A stretch of DNA of 64,000 bases from Terriglobus roseus. GTDB lineage: Bacteria; Acidobacteriota; Terriglobia; Terriglobales; Acidobacteriaceae. Position 1 is the stretch's first letter; every line of letters begins with the position of its first letter. Position numbers and translations under genes: made by a program. Shown here piece by piece: positions 36,292-45,506 of the stretch. The DNA is taken from contig NZ_LT629690.1 of the NCBI RefSeq assembly GCF_900102185.1, forward strand, positions 2,232,001 to 2,296,000. Reading direction: 5' to 3'. Under the pieces are notes generated by a model. That model ran no database searches and was not told where the DNA came from. It saw only the letters and a list, made by a program, of their open reading frames with translations.

Positions 36292-37089
36292 ATGAATCGA
36301 CAGCTACAGCCTGCCCTTACCGCCTTTGCCCTGGGACTCATCGGTCTTGGGGTTCTCGCCCTCATTTACGGTGACTTTGCGCTCGTCTGGCAGCCAGTAC
36401 CAATGTCGTTGCCGAGCAGGTCTGCCTTCGCTTACGGCTCGGGTCTGTTGATGCTCTTTGGCGGCATCGGCTTGCTGTTCCGAGTCTCCTCGACGTGGTC
36501 TGCTCGCATCCTCTTCCCTTACCTTTTCCTTTGGATGCTTCTCAAAGTACCCGCTCTCCTCGTGGCTCCAAAGCTGGAAGCCGTATGGTTGGGTTTCGGT
36601 GAGATCGCTGTTCTCTTTGCGGCGGGATGGATTGTCTTTGCCACGTTCGCCGAGGTCAGCTCTGCTTCAATTCTTTCTTTCCTCTCGGGTGAAAAAGGCA
36701 CCCGCATGGCGGCCATACTTTTCGGTATCTCTTTGATCCCGATTGGACTTTCGCACATCTTCTATACCAAACAAACCGTCGACCTTATTCCAACGTGGAT
36801 TCCATCTAGAACCGCGTTGGCCTATCTCACGGGTGTAGGACAGATCATCTGCGGTGCAGCGGTTCTGTTTTCTATCGTTCCATGCGTTGCCGCAGCGGTT
36901 GAGGCTGGGATGGTAAGCCTGTTTGCGATGTTCGTTTGGCTTCCTGCAATCCTCGCCTCACCTAAGACCAGGCTTCCATGGACCGCGTTCTTCATTACCT
37001 GGTTCTTTGCCTCGAGCGCCTGGGTGGTATCGCGCGGAATATCTTCTGATGTGGAAGCAAACAATATCGGCAAGAACAAGCGACGTTAG
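36292..37089 (+). CDS. Membrane protein with two DoxX-like halves
   Basis: A 265-residue integral membrane protein with about eight hydrophobic segments. The two halves look like copies of one unit: LIGLGVLALIYGDFALVWQPVP with SAFAYGSGLLMLFGGIGLLF, and GISLIPIGLSHIFYTKQTVDLIP with TALAYLTGVGQIICGAAVLF. This is the DoxX-like four-helix pattern, here duplicated in tandem. The function is not known. GAGGA lies 5 bases before the ATG. It stands alone between the broken regulator gene and the RND operon. Confidence 0.75.
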   Translation: MNRQLQPALTAFALGLIGLGVLALIYGDFALVWQPVPMSLPSRSAFAYGSGLLMLFGGIGLLFRVSSTWSARILFPYLFLWMLLKVPALLVAPKLEAVWLGFGEIAVLFAAGWIVFATFAEVSSASILSFLSGEKGTRMAAILFGISLIPIGLSHIFYTKQTVDLIPTWIPSRTALAYLTGVGQIICGAAVLFSIVPCVAAAVEAGMVSLFAMFVWLPAILASPKTRLPWTAFFITWFFASSAWVVSRGISSDVEANNIGKNKRR

Positions 37090-37215
37090 CTCGTAAGAAT
37101 AATCAGTGCTTCGTGCCTGCACTCATAGACAGAAGGAGGGCTGCTCCTAAACATCCAGACGCCCCCCGCTAGGTGAAACGGCTTTCAGCATGATGCATTT
37201 TGGAGAGAGGAAGTC

Positions 37216-38658
37216 TTATTTCCATCCGCCACCAAGCGCCGCATAGAGATTCACGAGCGAACCAGCTTCTTGCGCCTCTGCTTGCGCCAGCTTCAACTGC
37301 GCATCGTATAGATCCGTGTCTGTCGTAAGTACCTCAAGATAGCTCGTGTTTCCGCCCGAATAGCGAAGCCGCGCAAGACGAACAGCATCGGACGCGGAGA
37401 TAACAACCTGATGCTGCTCTTCACGGCGATTCTGTGTCTCTCGATACGTCACGAGTGAGTTGGATACGTCTTTGAATGCATTGAGAATGGCCTTCTGGTA
37501 GCTTGCCAACATCTCCTGCTGTTGCGCTTGAGAGTACTTGTAGTTACTCGTAATTCGTCCACCCGCAAATATCGGCTGTGTAAGAGAACCGGCGGCGTAC
37601 CAGTACGCATTCTTCCCCTCGAAGATGCTCTGCAACTGATTGCTGGCGGAACCTCCCATACTTGTGAGCGATATCTGTGGGAAGAATTGAGCCTTCGCGA
37701 CACCCACGCGAGCATTAGCCGCAATCAACTCTGCTTCAGCTTTGAGAATGTCTGGCCGACGCTCCAATAGTTCGGACGGCAACCCCGCAGGAACTGATTC
37801 AGGATGCGGTTGTTCCGTAACGGTCAGTCCCCTCTGAACGCCATCGGGATTATGCCCCAGCAGAACACTAATAGCATTCTCCTGAATCGCGATCTGACGC
37901 CGAATCTCCGGCAGGTTCGCCTGTGCTGTATGCAGAAGCTCCTCTGCCTGTCGAGTATCTGCACGCGACCCCGCACCGTATTGCTCCAACGACTGAGTTA
38001 GATGAAGCGAGTCTTCTCTTGCTTTGATCGTGTTCTGCGTAATCTCTAGCTGCGAATCGAGACTGCGCAATTGGAAGTACGCCGTCGCAAGCTCTTCGAT
38101 CAAAGATGCGCGCGTTGCCCGCTGAGCCCATTCCGTTTGCAATAGCTCCGCTCGTGCGGCTTCGGTCTGACGACGATAGAGTCCCCAGAAGTCAAGATTC
38201 CATGCAGCCGAGGCGCTGAATCCGCCTCCTCGAATGAAATCGTTCGAGGTGCCGTCTGCATTCTTGTTTGCAAGTCCTGCCGGCAATTGAAGAGCACTGA
38301 AACTTCCACCCGCACCGACAGTGGGCAGTTGCTGCGAGCGGATAATGCTTACCTGAGCTTGTGCTTCAAGAATGCGTTGAGCAGCAATCTTCAAGTCAAG
38401 ATTGTTCTTCAGTGCTTCATCTACAAGGCTCTGCAACACTGGATCCATAAAGATCGTGCGCCAGTCCTGCTCTGCGATAGATGCTTCATTTGCGATGGCA
38501 GGCGCCAACGCTCCACGATATGCCTGCGGCGTGGTCACGGCTGGACGCGCGTAGTTCGGTCCCACCTTGCAACCGACAATAAGCAGTACAAGAATGGCTG
38601 CGGCGGCAGCCCGCCCTGCACGATGAAGCAATTGATTAGAATCAGCGGACTTCCACAT
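37216..38658 (-). CDS. RND efflux outer-membrane lipoprotein (NodT/OprM family)
   Basis: A 480-residue outer-membrane factor. The signal peptide ends in a lipobox (LIVGC), so it is a lipoprotein as in OprM and NodT. The two repeated outer-membrane-efflux domains are clear (LQSLVDEALKNNLDLKIAAQRI and LERRPDILKAEAELIAANARVGVAKAQFFPQISL). The ATG at 38658 follows GAGGGAC at 7 bases and overlaps the end of the adaptor gene by 17 bases. It is the last gene of the pump-adaptor-channel operon. Since the pump gene has an internal stop, this channel may now serve another transporter or be unused. Confidence 0.9.
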   Translation of the reverse strand: MWKSADSNQLLHRAGRAAAAAILVLLIVGCKVGPNYARPAVTTPQAYRGALAPAIANEASIAEQDWRTIFMDPVLQSLVDEALKNNLDLKIAAQRILEAQAQVSIIRSQQLPTVGAGGSFSALQLPAGLANKNADGTSNDFIRGGGFSASAAWNLDFWGLYRRQTEAARAELLQTEWAQRATRASLIEELATAYFQLRSLDSQLEITQNTIKAREDSLHLTQSLEQYGAGSRADTRQAEELLHTAQANLPEIRRQIAIQENAISVLLGHNPDGVQRGLTVTEQPHPESVPAGLPSELLERRPDILKAEAELIAANARVGVAKAQFFPQISLTSMGGSASNQLQSIFEGKNAYWYAAGSLTQPIFAGGRITSNYKYSQAQQQEMLASYQKAILNAFKDVSNSLVTYRETQNRREEQHQVVISASDAVRLARLRYSGGNTSYLEVLTTDTDLYDAQLKLAQAEAQEAGSLVNLYAALGGGWK

Positions 38659-39892
38659 GTTGTCCCTCACTGAGTACGTCGCTCGGACTGGCAACGAGCG
38701 ATTCCTCACCATTCAAGCCAGCGAGCACTTCAATCTCTTTACCCATGTCTTTACCAATCGTTACTGGAATGAAATGGAGATTGTGTTGCGAATTGACCGT
38801 AACAACGTGCATGCCAGCGCCATCTACTACCAGCGAGCTGGTAGGAATCACCAACGATGCATGCTGCTGCGAGAGCGTGAAATGAACCTGCGCATACATG
38901 CCCGGCAGCAGCGATGCATCACTATTTGCCACCTGCACTTCAGTGCGCATCGTTCTCGCGGCGTCATTCAAAGCGGACGCATTACGAGTCACAGTTCCGC
39001 TATAACTGCGTCCGAGACGTTCACTTACCTGGATGACCGCATTCTGCCCGTCGCGAATGTTGACCGCTTCTGACTGCGGCACGTCGACATAAACACGCAG
39101 TGTGTCACTCTGCGCAATGCTAAAGAGTGGCTTCCCACCTGTAGGTGCAGCCGCACTTACAAGGTCACCACGCTCGATATTGCGTTGCGTGATCACACCA
39201 TCGAATGGTGCAACGATATGTTCGAAGCCCTGCATCTGCTGCAAACGAGCCACATTTGCTTGATTTGCAACAACCGCAGCTTCAGCCGCTGCGATGTTTG
39301 CATTTGCAGCCGCCACATCTGCCACGCGAGCATTGTGCGTCTGCACAGCGGAATCAACAATCTGTTGCGAGATGGCGTGCTGCTCACCAAGAGGCAGGTC
39401 GCGTTCTTTCGTGATGCGCGCCAGTTCTGCATTTGCTTTTGCCTGCTCAAGTCCAGCACGCGACTGCAGCAAGGCAGCCTGCGATTGAGCAAGTGTTGCC
39501 TTCGCCTGGCTCAGTTGCTGATCGATCTCCGGGGAGGAAATGACAGCAAGAACCTGCCCTGCGCTCACCTTTGTTCCAATGTCTACATTGCGACGGTCCA
39601 CGTAGCCATCCACGCGAGCAAACAGATTCGCCGTATAGAGAGGCTCAACGTTGCCAGGCAGGATGAGTTGTGAAGTGGGCTCACCCTTCTGTGCGTGGAT
39701 GACTGTGACAACGGGATGCGTCACCGGAGCATCATTGGTTGCAGCAAGTGCCTCGCGATAGCTTGTAATGCGCGGCACGGCTCCAACAGCAACCAGAGCG
39801 ATTGCAATAACTGTTCCGAGTCCTACTGCCTTTACGCGGCTTCCCTTTTTGGTTTGAACGCGGTCGCGGGTCGGGTTTTCCATGGTGATCAT
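38642..39892 (-). CDS. RND periplasmic adaptor (MdtA/AcrA-like membrane fusion protein)
   Basis: A 416-residue membrane fusion protein. It has a single N-terminal hydrophobic anchor (VKAVGLGTVIAIALVAVGAV), a lipoyl-like half (PGNVEPLYTANLFARVDGYVDRRNVDIGTKVSAGQVL), an alpha-helical hairpin rich in Ala and Gln (about 115-210), the second lipoyl half (IVAPFDGVITQRNIERGDLV), a beta barrel and a membrane-proximal domain. The start overlaps the pump gene stop as ATGA, with AGGAGG 4 bases upstream, so it is coupled to translation through the pump gene. The internal stop in the pump gene may therefore also lower its expression. Confidence 0.9.
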   Translation of the reverse strand: MITMENPTRDRVQTKKGSRVKAVGLGTVIAIALVAVGAVPRITSYREALAATNDAPVTHPVVTVIHAQKGEPTSQLILPGNVEPLYTANLFARVDGYVDRRNVDIGTKVSAGQVLAVISSPEIDQQLSQAKATLAQSQAALLQSRAGLEQAKANAELARITKERDLPLGEQHAISQQIVDSAVQTHNARVADVAAANANIAAAEAAVVANQANVARLQQMQGFEHIVAPFDGVITQRNIERGDLVSAAAPTGGKPLFSIAQSDTLRVYVDVPQSEAVNIRDGQNAVIQVSERLGRSYSGTVTRNASALNDAARTMRTEVQVANSDASLLPGMYAQVHFTLSQQHASLVIPTSSLVVDGAGMHVVTVNSQHNLHFIPVTIGKDMGKEIEVLAGLNGEESLVASPSDVLSEGQHVEVR

Positions 39893-42800
39893 GCGGCCTC
39901 CTGAGTTGTGTTTCTTCCGTGAATCAACGTGAACATCAAAGGAACAAAGAATAGAGTTGCGAAGGTTGCCATGCTGAGTCCGCCGATAACAGCGCGAGCC
40001 AACGGAGCATTCTGCTCGCCGCCTTCGCCAATACCCAGCGCCATCGGCAACATACCGATGATCATGGCGAAAGCCGTCATAATGATTGGCCTCAGACGCG
40101 TGAATCCTGCTGTTACAGCAGCCCGCAGCGGTGACTCACCATTGGCTCGCAGTTCGTTTGCAAACGTAACGAGCAGGATCGAGTTCGCAGTTGCAACGCC
40201 GATCGACATAATGGCACCCATCAGAGATGGCACATTGAAGGTCGTCTGGGTGAGGAAGAGTGCCCACACGATACCGCAGAATGCACCCGGTAAAGCGCAG
40301 ATGATGATGAACGGATCGCGCTAGCTCTGGTAGTTCACAACCATCAACAGATACACCAGCAGCGCTGCAAACGTGAGGCCGATACCAAGACGTGTGAACG
40401 CCTCGTTCATGCTCTCTACCTGGCCGCGAACCACAATCTTAGTTCCCGGCGGCAGGTTGTCACTCGCTTGCTTCACAATGCGATTGACCTTCGCAGCCAC
40501 AGAGCCAAGGTCGCTGTTCTGCGTATTCGCGTAGATGTCATAGACTGGTGCGCCATTGTGGTGATTGATGACGACAGGCATGATGGCTGGACGAAGCGTC
40601 GCCATGTTGCCCAACACTTCCGTCCGATTCGCTATCGTATGCATCGGGATCGGCGTATTTTGCAGGGCGTTGATGGAGTCAATGCTGTACTGCGGTGTCT
40701 GTGCAGCGACCGTATAGGTAATGCCCATCTTCGGATCCAGCCAGAAGTTAGGCTGAACCGCAGCACTTGAGCTCAGCGAAACATACAGGCTATTCGCCAC
40801 GTCCTGCTGCGTAAGCCCAAACTGTGCAGCGCGAACACGATCAATATCCAGATGAAGATCCGGCGCATCCACCACTTGGTGCATGTGCACGTCAACAGCA
40901 CCGGGTACAGTTGCCAGTTGCTCACGCAGATGCTTTGCAATGGCGTAGTTCGACGGATCGTATCCCTGCACCTGGATATCAATTGGCGCTGGCAGACCAA
41001 AGTTAAGGATCTGCGTCACCATGTCCGCAGGCTGGAAGAAGAACGTTTCATCGGGGAACTTCTTTGGAAGCTCTGCGCGAAGTTGCTTAATGTAACCCTG
41101 CGTTGAGTGATGCTTTTCATTCAACGCGATCAGGACTTCGCCATCGGCGCTGCTGATCGTAGACCCATCGCCGAACGCATAGTTAAACGTCTCCGGTGTG
41201 AGTCCGATGTTATCCATCACCAACTCTGTCTCGTCGGCAGGAATGGTTTTGCGGATCTCCTCTTCCACCTGGCTGAAGATGACCTTGGTCTTCTCAATTC
41301 GTGTGCCAGGACGTGTGCGGATATGCAGTTTGATCTGTCCCGCGTCGACGCTTGGGAAGAAGTCCCGACCGATGAATGGCAGCAATACGAAGGCGGAAAG
41401 CATCACCGCTACCGATGCAAAGAGTGCCTTCCGACGATGAGCCAGGAATGCTTCCAGTGCCGTTGTGTAGCGATTCTGCAGGCGCTCATAGCCACGATTA
41501 AAGAGTTCGTTGATGCGGCGGAAGAACGATGGTGCACCTGCATTTTCAACAACCTCTGAATGTCCTTCAAAGCTGTGTTCCGCACCGAGTAGAAAGTTCA
41601 CTAGAACTGGCACCAGCGTGCGAGAAAGCACATAGGAAGCCAGCATGGCAAAGACGACCGCGAGCGCCATAGGAGTAAACAGAAACTTCGCAGGACCTGT
41701 AAGGAAGACGACAGAAACAAACACAATGCAAATCGTGAGAGTTGAGACGAGCGTGGGAGTGGCAATCTCGGATGCACCGATAAGAACCGCATCACGAAGC
41801 GATTGCCCGTGCATGTGCCGGTGAATGTTTTCAATGGTTACCGTCGCATCATCAACCAGGATGCCAATCGCCAGTGCAAGACCACCGAGAGTCATCGTGT
41901 TCATGGTTTCCCCAAGCGCACTGAGGACAATGATGGAACTTAGAATCGATAGCGGAATCGAGATCGCAATAATTAACGTGCTACGCCAGCTTCCTAGAAA
42001 GAGCAGGATCATCAGCGCGGTAAGAGAAGCAGCGATCAAACCTTCGCGCAGAACTCCTACAATCGATGCCTTAACGAAGATGGACTGATCAAAGAGTTCG
42101 GTAATCTTCAATCCCTTCGGAGCCGCTGCACGTGATGCTGGCAACACATCATCTTTGATCTGCTTCACAATATCGAGGGTGGAGACCGATCCCGTCTTCA
42201 TGATCGTCAGAAGCGCAGCGGGCTTTCCGTTGGCTCTGGCAACGTTCTGTTGCACAGACCAGCCATCGCGGACATGCGCAACGTCTCGCATGTACACCAT
42301 CGCGCCGTTCACCTGCTTAATTGGGACATCGTTCAGCGATAACGCATCGACAGGGCTTGAGTTAGTGCTAACGGTGTACTCGGTGTTTTCAACCTTCGCA
42401 GTACCGGAGGGTAGAGTGACATTCTGCGCGTTGATCGCGTTCGTCACATCGATCGGCGTAAGGCCTTTTGCCAGCAAAGCATTCTGATCAAGATCGACCA
42501 TGATCTGCCGAGCAACGCCACCATAAGGCGTGGGCAGAAGTGTTCCTGGAACCTTCGTCAATTGCTGACGAACGCGGAACAAACCGTAGTCATAAATCTC
42601 TGATTCTGAAAGCGTGTCGCTTGAAAGCGATAACTGAATAATGGGCACCGTTGATGCACTAAAGCGAAGAATCCATGGTGGATTCACACCCTGCGGCATA
42701 CGGAATCGAATGGAATTCACCGCCGCGCCTACTTGTGACATGGCAGCATCAATGCGCACCTGAGGCTGGAAAGAAATCTTGATGACTGACGCACCATTTG

Positions 42801-43053
42801 TGGTCTGCGAATCAATTGACTTCACGTCATTGACCACCGCCATCACAAACTCACTGAAGGTCGTGATGCGCTGTTCCATCTCCTTAGCGGGCAAGCCAGA
42901 GTAGGACCAAATCACCGTAACTTGAGGGATATCAATGTTTGGAAAGATGTCCGTCGGAGTCGTCGCAATCGAAGAGAACCCAAGAACAAGTATGAGAATC
43001 GACGCTACAATAAACGTGTAAGGCTTATTGAGCGCAAGACGAACTATCCACAT
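39889..43053 (-). pseudogene. RND efflux pump (HAE1 family) interrupted by an in-frame TAG
   Basis: The frame codes for 1054 residues but carries TAG at 40321-40323, codon 911. Before it the protein ends VYLLMVVNYQS; after it the same frame continues RDPFIIICALPGAFCGIVWALFLTQTTFNVPSLMGAIMSIG to the natural stop at 39889. Homologues have Trp here (NFQSW.DPF), so one G-to-A change (TGG to TAG) explains it. Otherwise the protein is intact: 12 membrane helices, two periplasmic loops, and the proton-relay Asp401-Asp402 in GILVDDATVTIEN. The cut removes the last three to four helices, which are needed for function. Sequencing error, a recent null mutation, or readthrough by a suppressor tRNA are all open. 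The ATG at 43053 has GGAGA 8 bases upstream. Confidence 0.9.
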
Positions 43054-43089
43054 AACGACGTCTCCATAACGCGACGTTTCAGCATTTCG

Positions 43090-43115
43090 ACTACTTTGAT
43101 GTGCGTCAAAATAGT
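43090..43115. promoter_or_regulatory. Inverted repeat 1, candidate ArsR-type operator
   Basis: ACTACTTTGA (43090-43099), 6 bases, TCAAAATAGT (43106-43115): 9 of 10 positions are symmetric. It lies between the divergent RND operon and the ArsR-type gene, as ArsR-family operators usually do. Confidence 0.55.
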
Positions 43116-43119
43116 TGGA

Positions 43120-43142
43120 TTCAGGAATTCACGATTCTTGAA
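43120..43142. promoter_or_regulatory. Inverted repeat 2, candidate second operator
   Basis: TTCAGGAAT (43120-43128), 5 bases, ATTCTTGAA (43134-43142): 8 of 9 positions are symmetric. It lies 5 bases after repeat 1, closer to the regulator gene. The two half-site types differ, so they may bind different proteins. Confidence 0.45.
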
Positions 43143-43172
43143 CATTTCGCATGGTTAGCGCGTCTTATAGGT

Positions 43173-43457
43173 GTGAACGCGGTGAAAGAAAACGAAGCAA
43201 CACTGATCGCGAAGGCACTCGGAGATCCGAACCGATTTTCCATCTACAGGCAGATCGCGGAAGGTGATGAGACCTATTGCGGCGAGGTCTGCAACAAGCA
43301 CACACTCTCGCCAGGAACGGTCTCACATCACCTCAAGATCCTCACGGACCTCGGCCTCATCACATCGCGCAAAGAAGGACTGAACGTTTATTACCGTTCC
43401 ATTCCGGAAAAGTTCTCGTCCTATCTCGCCTATCTGCAGAATCTCAATCGGAAGTAA
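43173..43457 (+). CDS. ArsR-family winged-helix transcriptional regulator
   Basis: A small DNA-binding protein of about 95 residues. The winged-helix fold is plain: LIAKALGDPNRFSIYRQIAEG, then the helix-turn-helix (TLSPGTVSHHLKILTDLGLITSRKEG) and the wing ending NVYYRSIPEKF. Metal-sensing CxC in helix 3 is not present, though two cysteines (YCGEVC) lie just before the recognition helix. No in-frame ATG is near the fold; GTG at 43173 or 43182 fits the usual length. It is divergent from the RND operon and is its likely repressor, acting through the inverted repeats between them. Confidence 0.85.
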   Translation: MNAVKENEATLIAKALGDPNRFSIYRQIAEGDETYCGEVCNKHTLSPGTVSHHLKILTDLGLITSRKEGLNVYYRSIPEKFSSYLAYLQNLNRK

Positions 43458-43545
43458 AGCCGCCTGAACTCAATGTTTTCGACGTCGAAATAGCAGTACA
43501 CTGTTCGGGTTGAATGCTTCAGGAACAGAGCGGGTTCGGGCGACG

Positions 43546-44517
43546 ATGCGACAACGCATGGAGTACACAGCCCTGCGTCTGATCGTGGGATTGCTGCGTG
43601 TTCTTCCGCGGAATGCGGCGCGGGCTGTTGGTGCGGGGCTTGGAACGATTGTGGGGAAACTTGCAGGCAAACTCTCGTCTGCCGGTGAACAGAATCTTCA
43701 GATTGCGTTCCCCAACATGAGCGCCACGGAGCGCCACGCCATCCTGCAAAAGACCTATCGCAATCTTGGCTGGCTTCTGGCGGAGTTCTGCCAGATGTCG
43801 AAGTACTCGCCAGAGTTCGTGCGGCGAGAAGTCATGCGCTATGAAGGTCTGGAGCACTATCAAGCGGCCAAGGCAAAAGGCAAAGGAGTGCTCGTACTCA
43901 CCGGACATCTGGGCGCATGGGAGCTGTCTAGCTTTGTCCATTCCCTCCTTGGCGAACCGATGGGCATGGTGATCCGCCGACTCGACAATCCTTTGGTCGA
44001 CAACTTCGTAAACAGTATTCGCTGCCTGCACGGCAACCGTGTATTGCATAAGGACGACTTCGCGCGCGGCATAATCAAGGCTATGCACCGAGGTGAAGCA
44101 GTTGGCATTTTGATGGACACGAACATGACGCCACCTCAAGGTGTGTTCGTCCCCTTCTTCGGCGTTCCTGCATGCACTGGTAGCGGTCTGGCACGTATCG
44201 CACGTAAGACGGGCGCTGCTGTTCTACCGGGATTTCTTCTATGGTCAGACGAAGAGTCGCGCTATGTACTGCATTTCGGCGAGGAGTTGCAACTGCAGAA
44301 AACGGACGACGCTGAAACCGATGCGCTAGCGAACACTGCTCTCTTCGCACGCGTCACTGAAGACTACATCCGCCGTTATCCTGACCAGTGGCTGTGGCTA
44401 CATCGTCGTTGGAAGACGCGCCCAGAAGGCGAGCCACCGATTTACAAGCGCCGCAGCACTCAGACCGAACCTGCCTTACCGGCGTCGCGAACAGCAAAAC
44501 AAAGTGAGTTGGTGTAA
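43546..44517 (+). CDS. LpxL/HtrB-family lipid A acyltransferase
   Basis: A membrane-bound acyltransferase of about 323 residues that adds a secondary acyl chain to lipid A from acyl-ACP. The catalytic dyad is His121 and Glu126 in TGHLGAWE. Downstream blocks are [19 protein letters not shown] and the C-terminal [17 protein letters not shown], a hallmark of the family. The N-terminus has the usual membrane segment ([26 protein letters not shown]). The ATG at 43546 is preferred, but TTG at 43510 is possible. Its stop overlaps the lpxD start by one base, so the two lipid A genes are coupled. Confidence 0.9.
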   Translation: MRQRMEYTALRLIVGLLRVLPRNAARAVGAGLGTIVGKLAGKLSSAGEQNLQIAFPNMSATERHAILQKTYRNLGWLLAEFCQMSKYSPEFVRREVMRYEGLEHYQAAKAKGKGVLVLTGHLGAWELSSFVHSLLGEPMGMVIRRLDNPLVDNFVNSIRCLHGNRVLHKDDFARGIIKAMHRGEAVGILMDTNMTPPQGVFVPFFGVPACTGSGLARIARKTGAAVLPGFLLWSDEESRYVLHFGEELQLQKTDDAETDALANTALFARVTEDYIRRYPDQWLWLHRRWKTRPEGEPPIYKRRSTQTEPALPASRTAKQSELV

Positions 44518-45440
44518 TGGCAACTATTGCAGAGATTGCAGAGTGGACCAATGGGCAGGCGGTTTCTTCGTTACTCGAATGTGAGATCAGGCGCGTCAGC
44601 GCGCTTGATGATGCAGACGTCGATGCAGTCGTCTTTGCTTCCGCTGCCGATGCTTTAGAAAACGCGCTGCAATCGCGCGCCGGCGTGATTCTTGCTTCGG
44701 CGAAGATCGCCGCTGAACACAACGACAAACGTCTCGTGCTGGTAAAAGATCCTCGGCTTGCTTTCTCTATTGTTGGAGATCGTCTGCGTCCGCCCGTAGT
44801 AGCAGCGATTCATCCAAGTGCAGTGATCGACACAACTGCGCAGATTGGCGAAGACACCAACATCGGTCCCGGCGTAGTGATAGGCGCTGGCGTTCGCATG
44901 GGCAACTCATGCCTCATCGGTGCGCGCGTTGTCGTCGAACCTGGCGTCGTGATCGGTGATCGCGTGCGCATTCAGGCAGGCGCAGTCCTCGGCGCGCTTG
45001 GCTTTGGTTATGCACGCAGGCCAGACGGCAGTTACCTGATGTTCCCGCAACAGGGAGCACTCGTAATTGAAGACGACGTGGAGATTGGCGCGAACTCCAC
45101 CATCGATCGCGGTGCCCTGGAAGAGACACGCATTGGCGCAGGCACGAAGATCGATAACCTGGTGCACATTGGCCACAACTGCCGCATCGGGCGCAACGTC
45201 ATCATCGCAGCACAGACCGGCATTAGTGGGTCGTCCGTGGTGGAAGATGGAGCGATCCTTGGCGGTCAGGTGGGCATGGGCGAACACGCCACTGTAGGCC
45301 CCGGTGTGATTCTTGGCGGTGGCGCTGGTGTACTGAGCGGCAAGAAACTCTTCGGCGCAGGACAGGTCTTCTGGGGACGTCCTGCACGTCCGCTAAAGCA
45401 GTACCTGCGCGATCTGGCACGCCTCAGTCGAGGACGCTAA
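44517..45440 (+). CDS. lpxD: UDP-3-O-acylglucosamine N-acyltransferase
   Basis: A 307-residue enzyme of lipid A synthesis that adds the second hydroxyacyl chain, from acyl-ACP, to UDP-3-O-acylglucosamine. The first 95 residues form the uridine-binding domain; then comes a long left-handed beta helix of hexapeptide repeats ([20 protein letters not shown] and so on). The catalytic His lies in [10 protein letters not shown], with [13 protein letters not shown] behind it. It is a little shorter than E. coli LpxD (341). It is translationally coupled to the lpxL-like gene upstream and ends at a strong terminator. lpxA, lpxB and fabZ are not next to it. Confidence 0.92.
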   Translation: MATIAEIAEWTNGQAVSSLLECEIRRVSALDDADVDAVVFASAADALENALQSRAGVILASAKIAAEHNDKRLVLVKDPRLAFSIVGDRLRPPVVAAIHPSAVIDTTAQIGEDTNIGPGVVIGAGVRMGNSCLIGARVVVEPGVVIGDRVRIQAGAVLGALGFGYARRPDGSYLMFPQQGALVIEDDVEIGANSTIDRGALEETRIGAGTKIDNLVHIGHNCRIGRNVIIAAQTGISGSSVVEDGAILGGQVGMGEHATVGPGVILGGGAGVLSGKKLFGAGQVFWGRPARPLKQYLRDLARLSRGR

Positions 45441-45453
45441 CGAACAGACGAAC

Positions 45454-45481
45454 AAAGGCCCGCTCATTGGAGCGGGCCTTT
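45454..45481. terminator. Bidirectional terminator after lpxD
   Basis: A 12-bp perfect stem (45454-45465 with 45470-45481) with loop ATTG is flanked by AAA and TTT. It lies between convergent lpxD and the lipoprotein gene. Confidence 0.87.
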
Positions 45482-45506
45482 GTTCATGCTTATAACGCTA
45501 AATAAA

